Notes: generated from the sequence alone by a model not told the origin. DNA of 64,000 nt from Parasphingorhabdus cellanae (GCF_017498565.1 NZ_CP071794.1:186001-250000), one strand, 5' to 3'. Positions 44,312-54,456 are shown, counted from the stretch's first letter. Numbers and translations: made by a program.

Positions 44312-44833
44312 TCATCGAATGATGAGTTTGTCTTTTTTGATCGTGACTGTCTCCATACGCGACAGCGCGCTCAGCCCCAGCAGAGAAACCGTGGGGCCAC
44401 CGTCCATAACGGCAATATTAATTTTTCCAAGGCGTTTTCCGGCAACAACTAGTTCATCTGCATCAGCCCATTTCATCGCACTATAGCCAGCTGCGGTTCT
44501 AATACGATGGGTCGATGTCAGTTGGGGCTTTAAACCCACTCGCTCAGCATCATTTGCATTGAGAACGACGACGGTTGCTCCAGTATCTATGGCGAATTTT
44601 ACCGGAATACCGTTTATTTTTCCATTGACGTAGAAAAGACCATCCGCTGCACGATGTATAAGATGTTTTCCTGACGAATCGATTCCATCAGCTACGTGTC
44701 CATTGATCTCAACCGATGCGGTAAGAGCAGACGCTGTTGATGTTGCTGAGAAAAAAGAAACCTGCAGCCCGGCCAGAATTGCTCCGCAAAGCGTTAAACT
44801 GCTCAAAAGCATGCTGATAGGTTGCGAAAACAT
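44312..44833 (-). CDS. Retropepsin-like aspartic protease (TIGR02281 type) in the exosortase island
   Basis: 173 residues with one N-terminal hydrophobic segment (about 8-38), so anchored or secreted to the periplasm. The protease domain begins at the DGLFYVNGKING strand; the catalytic motif is FAIDTGATVVVL (Asp83-Thr-Gly), and the distal hydrophobic-Gly is in SLLGLSAL. Active enzymes of this clan are homodimers. Its stop is 28 nt from the stop of the PEP-CTERM gene. Its location between sorting substrates and exosortase suggests, but does not prove, a role in their processing. Confidence 0.85.
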   Translation of the reverse strand: MFSQPISMLLSSLTLCGAILAGLQVSFFSATSTASALTASVEINGHVADGIDSSGKHLIHRAADGLFYVNGKINGIPVKFAIDTGATVVVLNANDAERVGLKPQLTSTHRIRTAAGYSAMKWADADELVVAGKRLGKINIAVMDGGPTVSLLGLSALSRMETVTIKKDKLIIR

Positions 44834-44900
44834 TAACGCTTAATAGCGACTAAGCTATTTTAGAACCCTTCAGCGAAAGGGTAAACGGCGGATTAATATG

Positions 44901-45872
44901 TCAAGAGTCGTCGATGCCGTCTTTCAGGCGCTTATGTTGGCGCTTTTGGTAGAGGCCGAACAGAAAAGCCCCGATCCCGAACAACAAAAATGCCCACGCT
45001 GAGCCCCAATATGGCCAATGCATGTCGGCAGTCTTGCGATAAAGCACATAGTGGTCGGGGTGCACCTCCACACCGGCTTTTTCATAGAGCAGAACGATTT
45101 CCTCTGGCAAACCGTCTTGCCGCAATACGCCTGTTACCAGACCGCTTGGCCCATCTTTAGTTGGCGTGATTAGGCCTTGCTCCAAAAGATGCTCTCGTTC
45201 TGGCGAACGACCCGGCATCTGATTCCTGGGTAGGACGAATTCTGGACGGAATACTTGAACAAAATATCGCGTAGATTTTCGATCAGCGAGTTGGCTTACG
45301 ATTGGTATAAAATATGTGCGTTGGCTGGCGAAAACCAGATTGCGCTTGATTGTTGCCAGTTTTTGCCAGTCGAGAGCACCGTTAAGCTCCGCCCTGCCCT
45401 CTTCGGGTTCCGTAAATGGAAGGCTTCCGACATCAATTTTCTGAGCTTTGCCATTCTCATTCGGCAGAGTCATCATTAAGACCAACGTTACTATCACTGC
45501 CAACAATGAAAATGCAGCAAGAGCAAAAAAACTAAACATGGCCAAACGAGCTTTTCCCAAAGCATTTTTTGCTTGTTCTGCAACTGAAATTTCGGGCTCG
45601 CCTTGATTATCTTTATTACGCAAACGGAATATCAGCCACAGAATCAGGATCAGCAATATCGTCAATAAAAGGACTGGTAGAATTACCGTAAAGATAGGAA
45701 GATAATTACCAAACCAGGTAAATTGCCACTCGGCCAGATACGAGATTAGTCCGCGATAAAATACTGACTGCGGCAATAAAAACAGGAAAATGAATAGAGC
45801 AAAGGCAACAGCAACAGGTATAATGTTGCTGCGAATTATCTCGAGAAATCCAGTTTTTGCTTTTTCTGCCAT
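44901..45872 (-). CDS. Polytopic membrane protein of unknown function
   Basis: About 323 residues; ATG 45872 has AAGGG 8 nt upstream. Hydrophobic segments lie at about 15-35, 50-78 and 108-135. A soluble, presumably periplasmic part of about 150 residues with RTYFIPIVSQLADR and KAGVEVHPDHYVLYRK follows, then a last helix near 290-308 and a basic tail. No known domain is recognised; the C-terminal region resembles cytochrome-like DUF arrangements only in topology. It is in the exosortase island, same strand as the retropepsin. Confidence 0.7.
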   Translation of the reverse strand: MAEKAKTGFLEIIRSNIIPVAVAFALFIFLFLLPQSVFYRGLISYLAEWQFTWFGNYLPIFTVILPVLLLTILLILILWLIFRLRNKDNQGEPEISVAEQAKNALGKARLAMFSFFALAAFSLLAVIVTLVLMMTLPNENGKAQKIDVGSLPFTEPEEGRAELNGALDWQKLATIKRNLVFASQRTYFIPIVSQLADRKSTRYFVQVFRPEFVLPRNQMPGRSPEREHLLEQGLITPTKDGPSGLVTGVLRQDGLPEEIVLLYEKAGVEVHPDHYVLYRKTADMHWPYWGSAWAFLLFGIGAFLFGLYQKRQHKRLKDGIDDS

Positions 45873-46049
45873 ACCACGCACCCTTGAAGGAAAAGCAGAT
45901 ATCGACCAAACTTGCTTAAGTCTAGGGTTTTCGAGAGTTTTTACAGGAATTTAGTAACACACCGTTATTATAGAGCAGCTGATCGGAGCATTTACTTCTT
46001 CAGCGGAGATCTTAGCAAGGTCCGCGTAGAACATTGGCACCACATCATA

Positions 46050-47114
46050 TCAGTCTAGTATCAAAGTGCCTTTGTTACGGTCTGCTGCGAGCGGACTCTG
46101 ATTATTATCCGCGGCCACACCGCCATTTTTCGGGATTGTTTTTGCGCTTGGTGCCGCCTCGAATTTAGGCGTGATGATCGGATCCACTTCCGTAACATAG
46201 GTCGATTGCTCATCTGACAATTGCTCATCCAGTGCGTATTCCATCACATCATCGTTTTCGCGATCCTCGCTGGCCGTATCTGATAAGTCTTCGCCGATAT
46301 ATTGCTGGGAGAATGCTTGGCGCTTACCCCAGTAACCGGACCAACGGTAAAAAATATGAGAGCCGACCGTTTTGACTTTATCCAAACTTTTTGCCCAATA
46401 TGGTACAATCCAGACGGTATGATAATGGGTGGCTGTACCAACACTTTTTTCAACTTTTCCAGAAATAGCATCTGCTGCTAACTTCTGAACCCTTGTCCAA
46501 ATTGCAGGAATCGGTTTACGAGCGAGCGACCCGTCGCAAGTGAACGAAAATTGACAGCCCGTTGAGCGTTCTGATCCCTGGAAAACCACACCGCATATAT
46601 TATTCGGATAAGCAGGATGCCGGACCCGGTTTAACACGACTTGTGCTACTGCCCTTTGGCCTTGCTCAGCTTCACTTGCTGCTTCGTAATAAATAGCAGA
46701 CGTCAGACAGTTGACCGCGGTGCTTCGTGATAATTGTGAGGCGACGGTTGATGGAATAGAAAATGGCCTTGCCGGAACTATTTCTCTCTTTGAATCGGGA
46801 ATAGAATTATTCAACTTTATCGCATCTTCAGCACTTAGATTAAGGCTTAATTGTTCGGCAATGTCCGGAACCGCGTTTGGCAATCCCGGCAAAGCAGAAA
46901 CCAGAGCTTCTTTAGGTGGGGCAAGCGGAACAGAAACACCACTTATAGACGCTTTTTCTCGATGGAAGATTGAGGTAGAGGAGAGAAAAAGCCCCGCTAG
47001 CGGTATCAGGCAAAAAAGCACAACAAATAGCATGAAGGTTCGCCAACGGGCTCTCCATGCTCTTACAGGTTGCCGGTTTGCTGTCGGATTTTGGTCTACG
47101 TCTGATATTCTCAT
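46050..47114 (-). CDS. Cell wall hydrolase, SleB/CwlJ family (Hydrolase_2)
   Basis: 354 residues. One membrane anchor (about 27-45), a disordered stretch to about 130, then the SleB domain with TSAIYYEAASEAEQGQRAVA (candidate catalytic Glu144), VVLNRVRHPAYPNNICGVVF and QFSFTCDG. A disordered acidic C-terminal tail of about 90 residues ends the chain. Homologues cut peptidoglycan glycan strands. Divergence from xrtV and placement in the island suggest local wall opening for the export apparatus, which is an inference. Confidence 0.88.
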   Translation of the reverse strand: MRISDVDQNPTANRQPVRAWRARWRTFMLFVVLFCLIPLAGLFLSSTSIFHREKASISGVSVPLAPPKEALVSALPGLPNAVPDIAEQLSLNLSAEDAIKLNNSIPDSKREIVPARPFSIPSTVASQLSRSTAVNCLTSAIYYEAASEAEQGQRAVAQVVLNRVRHPAYPNNICGVVFQGSERSTGCQFSFTCDGSLARKPIPAIWTRVQKLAADAISGKVEKSVGTATHYHTVWIVPYWAKSLDKVKTVGSHIFYRWSGYWGKRQAFSQQYIGEDLSDTASEDRENDDVMEYALDEQLSDEQSTYVTEVDPIITPKFEAAPSAKTIPKNGGVAADNNQSPLAADRNKGTLILD

Positions 47115-47483
47115 TTGCTCTAACGTTCAGCGAATTGAAGCGCCCATGACCCTTACCAATGTTGCACAGCGGCCCACTACACTCGAATGTACATGAAAAC
47201 AAATCGACTATCGTCAATTTTCAAATCTGGACCTGTGGCTGATATATAATTTTGATGCGTAAGAAGATAGCATATGCCATCAACAAATAGGATCATGATT
47301 GTATCGAATTAGCACAGATATTGCTGAAGCTCTGGTTGATGCTTGTATTTCTGGAAACTGCTTATCGAATATGATACGGGATTGTTTACAGAAAAGTAAA
47401 GATTTCAGCATTTTGTAAGATCAAAGGTTATGCATGCTCAAGTTCAGTGAAAATTGTTATAGTAGCGGTAGAGATTACCAATC
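47115..47483. other. Divergent regulatory region between wall hydrolase and xrtV
   Basis: 369 bp, AT-rich towards xrtV, no gene supported. A weak TATAGT at 47458-47463 could be a -10 box for xrtV but lacks a good -35 partner. Nothing else stands out. Confidence 0.5.
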
Positions 47484-48362
47484 ATGACTAGCACCACCGC
47501 GCGGTTAACGCTGCCACCTTTGAACTTTGCCAATATTCTTTTGGCCGTGGGGTTGGTGGCAATCATCATACCGACCATGATGTTCGTTTCCCAAGAGAGT
47601 TGGTCACAAGAGACCGGTGCGCATGGCCCAATCGTTCTATTTACAGGTCTTTGGTTGCTACGCAGACGCTGGGTGGTTGCAAAACCATTTATGGAACCTG
47701 CGTCCACCTTACCGATCCTATTGCTTGCCACTATATGTTTGCCGCTGTTCCTGTTCGCCAGAATTACGCAGATCGTCGAGATCGAAGGCTATTTGATGTA
47801 TAGCCTGGTGCTCATAGCGCTTTACAGTATCGTAGGGCGAACCGCGATGAAGCTGATGTGGTTTCCGCTATTCTATATGCTGTTTGTTTTTCCGCCGCCC
47901 GATACGCTCATCGCTCTTATCACCCAACCGCTGAAGATTCTTATTTCGCAGGCTGCGATCAGCTTTCTGCATGTACTGGGATATCCAATTGGCGGTGCAG
48001 GTGTTATGATCCAAATTGGACAGTATCAATTATTGGTTGCCGCCGCCTGTTCAGGACTTAACTCTCTTGTCTCGCTGTCAGCCATTTCCTTGTTTTATAT
48101 TTATGTCCGACATCAAGCCGACTGGCGATATTCGTTGCTTTTGAGTTCTATGATTATTCCAGTGGCCATTATCGCCAACTTTATTCGCGTTCTTATTCTG
48201 ATCTTGCTCACTTATTATTCTGGCGAAGCGGCCGCACAAGGCTTCATGCATAATTTTGCCGGGATCACTATGTTCATGATCGCCGTTTTAACGATTTTTG
48301 CGATCGACAGCGTATTGGAACCAATTTGGCGTCGACTTCATACAAAAAGGGATGCGGCATGA
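47484..48362 (+). CDS. xrtV: Exosortase, XrtV type
   Basis: A 292-residue membrane protease/transpeptidase with about eight helices. The three catalytic residues of the family are present: Cys189 (AAACSGLNSL), Arg235 (ANFIRVLIL) and His256 (GFMHNFAG). The XrtV assignment follows the sphingomonad context (PEPxxWA substrates, EpsI, 84-residue accessory protein) rather than a computed score; plain XrtA is the alternative. It recognises PEP-CTERM signals and transfers the cut protein onwards. The stop overlaps the epsI start (ATGA). Confidence 0.9.
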   Translation: MTSTTARLTLPPLNFANILLAVGLVAIIIPTMMFVSQESWSQETGAHGPIVLFTGLWLLRRRWVVAKPFMEPASTLPILLLATICLPLFLFARITQIVEIEGYLMYSLVLIALYSIVGRTAMKLMWFPLFYMLFVFPPPDTLIALITQPLKILISQAAISFLHVLGYPIGGAGVMIQIGQYQLLVAAACSGLNSLVSLSAISLFYIYVRHQADWRYSLLLSSMIIPVAIIANFIRVLILILLTYYSGEAAAQGFMHNFAGITMFMIAVLTIFAIDSVLEPIWRRLHTKRDAA

Positions 48363-49081
48363 ACGCTGAATCGCAATCGGATGTGATAGCGGGCAAAAGT
48401 TCGCTGGTTAATCGCCGACACTTGATCATGGGCGGTGCCTTTTGTCTGGCCGCTGGTCTGGCTTACGCTCGCACGCCGCAAGTTGTATTTCCTGCGGTAG
48501 AAAAGGAAGATTTCGAGAAACTAATACCTGAAAGAATAGGATCGTGGGAGTTTAAAACGTCAAGTGGTGTAGTGCTGCCGCCACCTGACGCTCTTTCTGA
48601 CCGGCTATATGATAACCTTGTTACCCGGGTTTATTCGGCTCCCGAAGACCCGCCGATCATGTTTCTGACCGCTTATAGTAATACCCAAGATGGGGTGTTG
48701 CAGGTGCATCGGCCAGAGATATGCTATCCAGCCGGCGGCTATAATTTGACACCCACGCGTCCTGTTTCGATCGAAAATGGTGTGGGTGGAAATATCGCGG
48801 CTAATGCGTTTACCGCTACCGGGCGCGATCGCACGGAGCATGTTCTGTATTGGACGCGTGTAGGCAATCAATTTCCATTGACATGGAGCCAGCAGCGACT
48901 TGCCGTGGTTCGGGCCAATCTTGAAGGTGTAATCCCTGATGGCGTTTTGGTCAGGGCCTCGCTCATTGCACCAACGATGGAAGAGGCCATGCCGCATCTT
49001 TCAAAATTTGCGGCCCAATTGAACCAAAATATGAATGATCAGGGAAGAGCCCTGTTAAGCGGAATAAAAAGCAACGGTTAG
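48359..49081 (+). CDS. epsI: Exosortase-associated EpsI-family protein
   Basis: A 240-residue protein with one N-terminal membrane segment (about 22-38). A periplasmic domain follows with IPERIGSWEF, LYDNLVTRVY, an AYSNTQDGVLQVHRPEICYP segment and YWTRVGNQFPLTW. The conserved RPExCYPAxG-type motif is diagnostic of EpsI. It always accompanies EPS-type exosortases, sometimes as a fusion, but its biochemical role is not established. The start overlaps the xrtV stop. Confidence 0.92.
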   Translation: MNAESQSDVIAGKSSLVNRRHLIMGGAFCLAAGLAYARTPQVVFPAVEKEDFEKLIPERIGSWEFKTSSGVVLPPPDALSDRLYDNLVTRVYSAPEDPPIMFLTAYSNTQDGVLQVHRPEICYPAGGYNLTPTRPVSIENGVGGNIAANAFTATGRDRTEHVLYWTRVGNQFPLTWSQQRLAVVRANLEGVIPDGVLVRASLIAPTMEEAMPHLSKFAAQLNQNMNDQGRALLSGIKSNG

Positions 49082-49108
49082 CAGTTTCATTCCTAAGCCA
49101 CTCTGAGC

Positions 49109-49363
49109 TTATTCTTTGGGTCGGTTGAATTTGTCAAAGGGCTTAAGAACCATCATGATGAAGGTGATAACTGTCGCTATAACCGCGACAGCCGCCAACT
49201 GGTAACCCTCGTTGCCAAGATAATTGGCGCCAGCGCAACCCACCGATGCGACAAGATATTGCCACAGATGATCTGGTGGATCATCCTCAACCGAACGATC
49301 AAGAAATAATACAATTAAACCGCCAAAAATTGCGACTGTCAGCCAATCGTAAATGGTTTCCAA
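49109..49363 (-). CDS. Small XrtV sorting-system accessory membrane protein
   Basis: 84 residues. It opens METIYDWLTVAIFGGLIVLF with a first helix, then DRSVEDDPPDHLWQYLVASVGCAGANYLGNEGY and a second and third hydrophobic stretch, ending KPFDKFNRPKE. The protein resembles a family of small proteins found next to XrtV genes in sphingomonads. The function is unknown; the invariant acidic-proline segment and the GNEGY may interact with exosortase or EpsI. The gene is convergent with epsI, 27 nt between stops. Confidence 0.82.
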   Translation of the reverse strand: METIYDWLTVAIFGGLIVLFLDRSVEDDPPDHLWQYLVASVGCAGANYLGNEGYQLAAVAVIATVITFIMMVLKPFDKFNRPKE

Positions 49364-49470
49364 TTCGGTCCTCCGTTGCTATGCATGCTGCTGTATATTT
49401 TTATGGGTCGTCTAACAAGCCAATGATTCGTTTTGTCTTTTTACTGGACAAAGCTGCGGGAGAAGTAACC

Positions 49471-50367
49471 ATGTTGAACACTATATCTGTCAAAAAACGC
49501 GCGTTGATGTGTATCACTGCAAGCGCTGTGATGCTTACAGGTTGTGAAAAAACAGCCGAAGGTCAAGTGGCGGCTGTAGTGAATGGCGAAGAAGTGACAT
49601 TGCAGGAGATCAATGCGGCGTTGAGCGAAGCAAATGTTCCAGAAGGTGCAGACAAGGAAGTTCTTCAGCAACAAGCACTTCAGCAGATTGTCGATCGCCG
49701 GCTGCTGGCGCAAGCGGCTAAGGAAAGTGGCATAGATCAAGATCCTTCATATCTTATACGTCAGCGTCAACTTAGCGAAGCTTTGTTGGTTCGCATGTAT
49801 GCAGACAAGGCCGGCACAACAATCAAAGTTCCAGATCAGGCGGCTATTGATCGTTACACCGAAGCCCATCCATTCACTTTTGCTAATCGGACAGTTTACG
49901 CGGTTGATCAGATAGTTTTTCCGGCACCAGCTAATCTCGGCGACTTGAAGCAGTTGGAAGTGGCGCAAACACTGGCCGATGTAGAACGGATATTGACAGA
50001 CATGGACATAAAATTTGTGCGTAAATCAGCACAAATGGATTCCGTTCAGGTTCCGCCCGCAATGATGGCGCAAATCGTGTCACTGGCTCCTGGGGAACCA
50101 TTTGTGATTCCTACCGGAGCAACCGTGACGGCGAGCGTTATCAAAGCGCAACAAAAAGTGCCTTATAATGCAGAGCAAGCTGGCCCGGTCGCCGTCAAAG
50201 CCATACGCAACGAAGAAATGGCGAAGATCATGAAGCAGCGTTTGACAGAAGCGAAAGCAAAGGCTGAAATTACATATCAGACCGGTTTCGCGCCACCTGC
50301 GGAAAAGGGTGGAGAAGCCGATACGCCTGATGTAATCAAGAAAGCTGTTGAAGCGCCTTCGGGTTAG
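49471..50367 (+). CDS. EpsD-family peptidyl-prolyl cis-trans isomerase lipoprotein
   Basis: 298 residues. Lipobox VMLTGC gives Cys25. A SurA-N-like helical domain follows (AAVVNGEEVTLQEINAALSE, LQQIVDRRLLAQAAKESG), then a parvulin-like region. EpsD-type proteins accompany EPS exosortase loci and are thought to help fold secreted or outer-membrane partners. GGGAGAA is 7-8 nt before ATG 49471; earlier in-frame codons overlap the accessory gene and are unlikely. The end overlaps the convergent polymerase-like gene by 32 nt. Confidence 0.85.
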   Translation: MLNTISVKKRALMCITASAVMLTGCEKTAEGQVAAVVNGEEVTLQEINAALSEANVPEGADKEVLQQQALQQIVDRRLLAQAAKESGIDQDPSYLIRQRQLSEALLVRMYADKAGTTIKVPDQAAIDRYTEAHPFTFANRTVYAVDQIVFPAPANLGDLKQLEVAQTLADVERILTDMDIKFVRKSAQMDSVQVPPAMMAQIVSLAPGEPFVIPTGATVTASVIKAQQKVPYNAEQAGPVAVKAIRNEEMAKIMKQRLTEAKAKAEITYQTGFAPPAEKGGEADTPDVIKKAVEAPSG

Positions 50368-51751
50368 GCTCCTTCCTACCGTCAGATCGATACAATAAGC
50401 TTCCGGCAAACATCACTGCTGGAAAGAAGATGAAAGCGTTCAATAGCGCGTCGATCAACATAATGACTACGACCATAGCGAGCACTAAGGCGGAAGAGGG
50501 ATCGTCCCGCGTTTCGTCGAGCTCAATCGTTTTTGCTTGAATGGATTGGCTATTTCGTAAGCGCGACAGCATGGCGGCTATGGGCGAACCGAGGGCTAGC
50601 ATGAGTCCAATCAATCCAAATTGACCGACAAGTAACAACCACAGGCCCCAAGGACGGCGACCCAGCTCTCGCCACCAGTCCCACTGACCAGAGCCTGTGA
50701 TCAGATTTTCCTGGATTTGGGGAATTGTTTGCTGATCTTGAGATATTCTCCAGGAGAATGAACTGCGGCCAGTGGTCCGCAATACATCCAAGGCAACCTG
50801 CCCGACGACCGTTTCTTTCGCGATTGATCTGAGCGGGATCACGCCACTTCCATATACCGCCAGTGCGAGTGATATCAAAATCATGGCCGGCACAGCTGCC
50901 CTGATGGAATAGCGCAACAGTCTATCGAACAGGACCACTGTCATACCGATAAACATTAACAGCAAAGCACCGATCGATTGGGCCGCTATCGCCATCATGC
51001 ATAATATCACGGCGGCGATGCAGTGCAATTTTCGATTATGATCTGATGGCAGAGTCTTGAAACGCCAGACAGCCAATAGCGCGGTACAACACACCCATAA
51101 CCCGTATTGATTACCATCTTCAAACATGGCGAGTGGGCGATATCCGAAATATCGTTCCGCTCCGACATTCGCAAAGGGATGAACGCCAAAAAACCATTCG
51201 TAAACGCGTTGCCCGGAAATTCCCTCAAAGATTGCAATTGGCAAGAGAAATAAGGTGGCACCGATCACTATGTCGGCCAACTGCAACCGCCCTGCCCGAT
51301 CATGAAAATATATTCGCCCAAGCAACCATGGCAAACCCCAAATGGCGAGTATGTAAAGGCTTGATATCCAGCCTGCTGGACTCACATGTCTAAAAAAGGA
51401 CTGGATAAGTGGCCAAAGGCACCATGCAACCATCGGAAGGTCAATCACCGTTGGACGGAAAGTGGCGAGTTTCCGGTAATCGAATATCATGGCTCCAACT
51501 AACGCTGTTATCGCGGCTATCAGTGCTTTGTTAATCAAACTGTCGGCCGGCAGGGCAGAAGTCATGATCTGATAGGAAGACAGCATTTCGGCGTTTGCAA
51601 TTTCGATTGGTAATGATGGGTAGTAAGAAACCGGAAGAAATAACAGACCAGAAACATAAACGATCGCCACGGCTTTCTGTGGTCTAAGCCCATAAAATGC
51701 GGCTATGCCGAGTAGAAAGAACGCAATATAGGTTATCGATATTGCGTTCAT
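50336..51751 (-). CDS. O-antigen ligase/polymerase-like membrane protein (EPS polymerase candidate)
   Basis: 471 residues with about 11-12 membrane segments. One large hydrophilic loop (about 300-385: SIAKETVVGQVALD, GRSSFSWRISQDQ, LITGSGQWDWWRELG) sits in the C-terminal third, as in WaaL/Wzy-type proteins. The W-W-R-E-L motif in the loop is a plausible active-site segment. It is the only polymerase candidate in the island, so it probably joins the repeat units. The gene runs against epsD. Confidence 0.82.
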   Translation of the reverse strand: MNAISITYIAFFLLGIAAFYGLRPQKAVAIVYVSGLLFLPVSYYPSLPIEIANAEMLSSYQIMTSALPADSLINKALIAAITALVGAMIFDYRKLATFRPTVIDLPMVAWCLWPLIQSFFRHVSPAGWISSLYILAIWGLPWLLGRIYFHDRAGRLQLADIVIGATLFLLPIAIFEGISGQRVYEWFFGVHPFANVGAERYFGYRPLAMFEDGNQYGLWVCCTALLAVWRFKTLPSDHNRKLHCIAAVILCMMAIAAQSIGALLLMFIGMTVVLFDRLLRYSIRAAVPAMILISLALAVYGSGVIPLRSIAKETVVGQVALDVLRTTGRSSFSWRISQDQQTIPQIQENLITGSGQWDWWRELGRRPWGLWLLLVGQFGLIGLMLALGSPIAAMLSRLRNSQSIQAKTIELDETRDDPSSALVLAMVVVIMLIDALLNAFIFFPAVMFAGSLLYRSDGRKEPNPKALQQLS

Positions 51752-51796
51752 CCGTTCATCCCTGCTCTATTGCGTATTATAGGCTATAGCTGCAAA

Positions 51797-52330
51797 ATGT
51801 CTCTATTCGAAAATCCTACCCAGGCTGTTGGAATATTTGCGTTTCTGACCGCTTTTTTTGGTTGTGTCATGGCGGGGCGCTCGACTGGGTGGATCATTTG
51901 GCGATGGTTAACCGCGCTATATTTGGTCTTCGCAATAGAGTTGATGGTTGGATTGCGCCACGGACTTCGTGTCATGGTCAATGATGTTATGCAGTCAGCG
52001 GAAATATATAGTGATCGTGCTGTAATCCAATGGGCATTGGTGCTCGTTTTACTTGCGTTAGTGCTGGCACTTTCTTCACGCTATCTTATCAGGGCGAGAA
52101 AATTCGGATCGCTATCCAAGACGCGCTTTGCTGCTATTGCAGCTACCGTTGCTTTGATTTCGGTGTTTTTGTTGGAACTTATCTCGTTCCACGAGATTGA
52201 CGCTTTGCTATATCAAAAATTTGCAAGTGTGATGGTAATCGGTTGGATATGGGCGGGTTTAGCCATTGCTGTTATGATATCCGGGTTGTCGGAGCTGGTG
52301 CATGAATCTTCGCTGTTAAACTCTAAATGA
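51797..52330 (+). CDS. Four-helix membrane protein of unknown function
   Basis: 177 residues from ATG 51797. Hydrophobic segments at about 10-28, 34-55, 78-97 and 112-135, and a last one near 150, with a conserved-looking DRAVIQWAL and HEIDALLYQKF. No family recognised. The Shine-Dalgarno is poor and the start could be 27 nt upstream. It is followed 4 nt later by the frame that contains the glycosyltransferase, so it is probably an EPS-operon gene. Confidence 0.65.
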   Translation: MSLFENPTQAVGIFAFLTAFFGCVMAGRSTGWIIWRWLTALYLVFAIELMVGLRHGLRVMVNDVMQSAEIYSDRAVIQWALVLVLLALVLALSSRYLIRARKFGSLSKTRFAAIAATVALISVFLLELISFHEIDALLYQKFASVMVIGWIWAGLAIAVMISGLSELVHESSLLNSK

Positions 52331-52402
52331 AAGATGATTAACGCATTTGATTTCATTTACTGTTGCGGTAACGAAGCGTCATTTATCGGGGATTTGGCTA
52401 TA

Positions 52403-53494
52403 ATGAGATTATTGTTCGCTTTGCCGGGCTTTCACAAATATGAGCGCGGTGCAGAAATAGCTCTGTTATCTGTTGCAGCAGAACTCGCAAGAACCGGAGA
52501 TGATGTGACGGTTATTGGATCCGGACAGGCACGGCCGGATGATCCCTATAAGTTTATACATGCCAGTTCGATTCGCCGTGAAAATTTTGAAAAATTCCCC
52601 TTCATCCCTCTGTTTCGCAGTGAAACGGTATATGAAGAGGCCACTTTTGCTGCCAATTTGGCTCTACGATATCAGCCGTCAGATTTCGATGCGGTGCTAA
52701 CTTGCTCTTTTCCCTTTACCAATATGGTTCTGCGGCGCCCCGTTTTGGGCGGTAAAAAGCCTTTGAATCTATTCATAACCCAAAATGGCGAATGGCCAGC
52801 GGTTTCGAATGACGCCGAATACCGCTTCTTTTCTTGCGACGGGCTGGTTTGTACAAATCCCGACTATTATGAAACCAATAAGGATCGCTGGAACTGCGCT
52901 CTTATTCCCAACGGTATCTCGATTGATCGGTTCAAATTGGGGGCTGGCGATAGAGCCGCACTGGGTTTTCCAGCCGATCGGCAGGTTATTTTGATGGTCA
53001 GCGCGCTCATTCCTACAAAACGGGTATTGGACGGTATTCGAGCGGTGGCGCCAATGGGCGATGCTCATCTAGTGGTGGCTGGCGATGGACCGATGCGCGA
53101 GGAGGTAAAGGCGTTGGCTGCAGAATTACTACCCGGCCGTTTCACGCAATTGACTGTGACCCCTGATCAAATGCCGACACTTTATCAATCTGCAGACGTA
53201 TTCTTGCATATGTCGTTGCTGGAATCTTTCGGAAATGTTTTTCCGGAAGCCATGGCTTGTGGGTTGCCTATTGTTGGTCACGATACGCAGCGCTTGCGTT
53301 GGATTGTTGGCGATGAAGAGTTTTTGGTTGATACGCAAAATACTCCGTCAGTCACAAAAGCGCTGACAGACGCTTTGGCTGCCAAGCAAGCGGCACCGGT
53401 AAAAGTATCTGAACGCGCAACCAATTTTGCTTGGCAAAATATTGCCCGTCAATATCGTGAATTTTTAACGGAATTAATGAGTGATCAGAGCTGA
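52403..53494 (+). CDS. Glycosyltransferase family 4
   Basis: 363 residues of the GT-B fold. The N-terminal domain begins [20 protein letters not shown] (acceptor-side loop). The C-terminal domain has [27 protein letters not shown] and the donor-binding motif [20 protein letters not shown] (E-x7-E), which all match GT4 retaining transferases. Donor and acceptor cannot be told. ATG 52403 is chosen by homology. It converges on the UDP-glucuronate decarboxylase gene with a 10-nt overlap. Confidence 0.9.
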   Translation: MRLLFALPGFHKYERGAEIALLSVAAELARTGDDVTVIGSGQARPDDPYKFIHASSIRRENFEKFPFIPLFRSETVYEEATFAANLALRYQPSDFDAVLTCSFPFTNMVLRRPVLGGKKPLNLFITQNGEWPAVSNDAEYRFFSCDGLVCTNPDYYETNKDRWNCALIPNGISIDRFKLGAGDRAALGFPADRQVILMVSALIPTKRVLDGIRAVAPMGDAHLVVAGDGPMREEVKALAAELLPGRFTQLTVTPDQMPTLYQSADVFLHMSLLESFGNVFPEAMACGLPIVGHDTQRLRWIVGDEEFLVDTQNTPSVTKALTDALAAKQAAPVKVSERATNFAWQNIARQYREFLTELMSDQS

Positions 53495-54456
53495 GCAGGA
53501 ATAGTATCGAGGCTCTCGAAATAGGCTATTGTCTTTTCCAAGCCTTCTTTCAATTCGATCGTCGGCTCCCAGCCGAGCTCTGATTTGGCCAGACCAATGT
53601 TAGGTTGCCGCTGTTTTGGATCGTCCTGCGGTAGCGGAAGATCAATGATTTTTGATCCAGAATTTGTCATTTCGACAACCAATTCAGCCAGTTCTCTGAT
53701 AGAAAATTCATTGGGATTACCGATGTTTACCGGTCCAGTAAATCCGTCACTGCTATTCATAAGCTTCATCAAGCCATCAACTAGATCATCGACGTAGCAG
53801 AAGCTTCTTGTCTGACTGCCATTACCGAAAATAGTGATATCTTCCCCCCTGATGGCCTGCATTATGAAATTAGAGACAACCCGGCCGTCGGAAGGGTGCA
53901 TTCTTGGACCATAAGTATTGAAAATTCGAGCAACTTTTATTTCTATGTCATGCTGCCGATTATAATCGAAAAACAGTGTTTCAGCACAGCGCTTTCCTTC
54001 ATCATAGCAGGAACGAATACCAATTGGATTGACATTCCCCCAATAGTCTTCGGTTTGGGGATGTACGACCGGATCGCCATAGACTTCACTGGTTGACGCT
54101 TGCAAAATCCTACACTTTAGACGCTTGGCGAGGCCAAGCATATTGATAGCTCCATGGACCGAAACCTTGGTGGTTTGAACCGGATCGTGCTGATAGTGAA
54201 TTGGTGATGCCGGGCAGGCGAGATTATAGATTTCATCCACTTCGACAAAGAGGGGTAAGCAGACATCATGCCGCATGAACTCAAAACGTGGATGTTGCAG
54301 CAAATGGGATATATTGCTTTTGGAGCCCGTAAACAGGTTGTCGACACAAAGAACTTCGTGACCTTGTTCGATCAGCCGGTCGATAAGGTGTGAACCAAGA
54401 AACCCGCAACCACCGGTAACCAATACACGTTTTTGTAAAAAGTAGTCGCGGCTCAT
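53485..54456 (-). CDS. UDP-glucuronate decarboxylase (UDP-xylose synthase type)
   Basis: 323-residue extended SDR. The NAD-binding GGCGFLG (15-21) follows VLVTGG; the active site has [10 protein letters not shown] and the YxxxK catalytic pair in [26 protein letters not shown] and [17 protein letters not shown] complete the fit with UXS enzymes, which make UDP-xylose from UDP-glucuronate. ATG 54456 has GGAGAT upstream; the longer frame to 54600 overlaps nothing useful. The EPS may therefore contain xylose or another pentose. Confidence 0.9.
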   Translation of the reverse strand: MSRDYFLQKRVLVTGGCGFLGSHLIDRLIEQGHEVLCVDNLFTGSKSNISHLLQHPRFEFMRHDVCLPLFVEVDEIYNLACPASPIHYQHDPVQTTKVSVHGAINMLGLAKRLKCRILQASTSEVYGDPVVHPQTEDYWGNVNPIGIRSCYDEGKRCAETLFFDYNRQHDIEIKVARIFNTYGPRMHPSDGRVVSNFIMQAIRGEDITIFGNGSQTRSFCYVDDLVDGLMKLMNSSDGFTGPVNIGNPNEFSIRELAELVVEMTNSGSKIIDLPLPQDDPKQRQPNIGLAKSELGWEPTIELKEGLEKTIAYFESLDTIPAQL

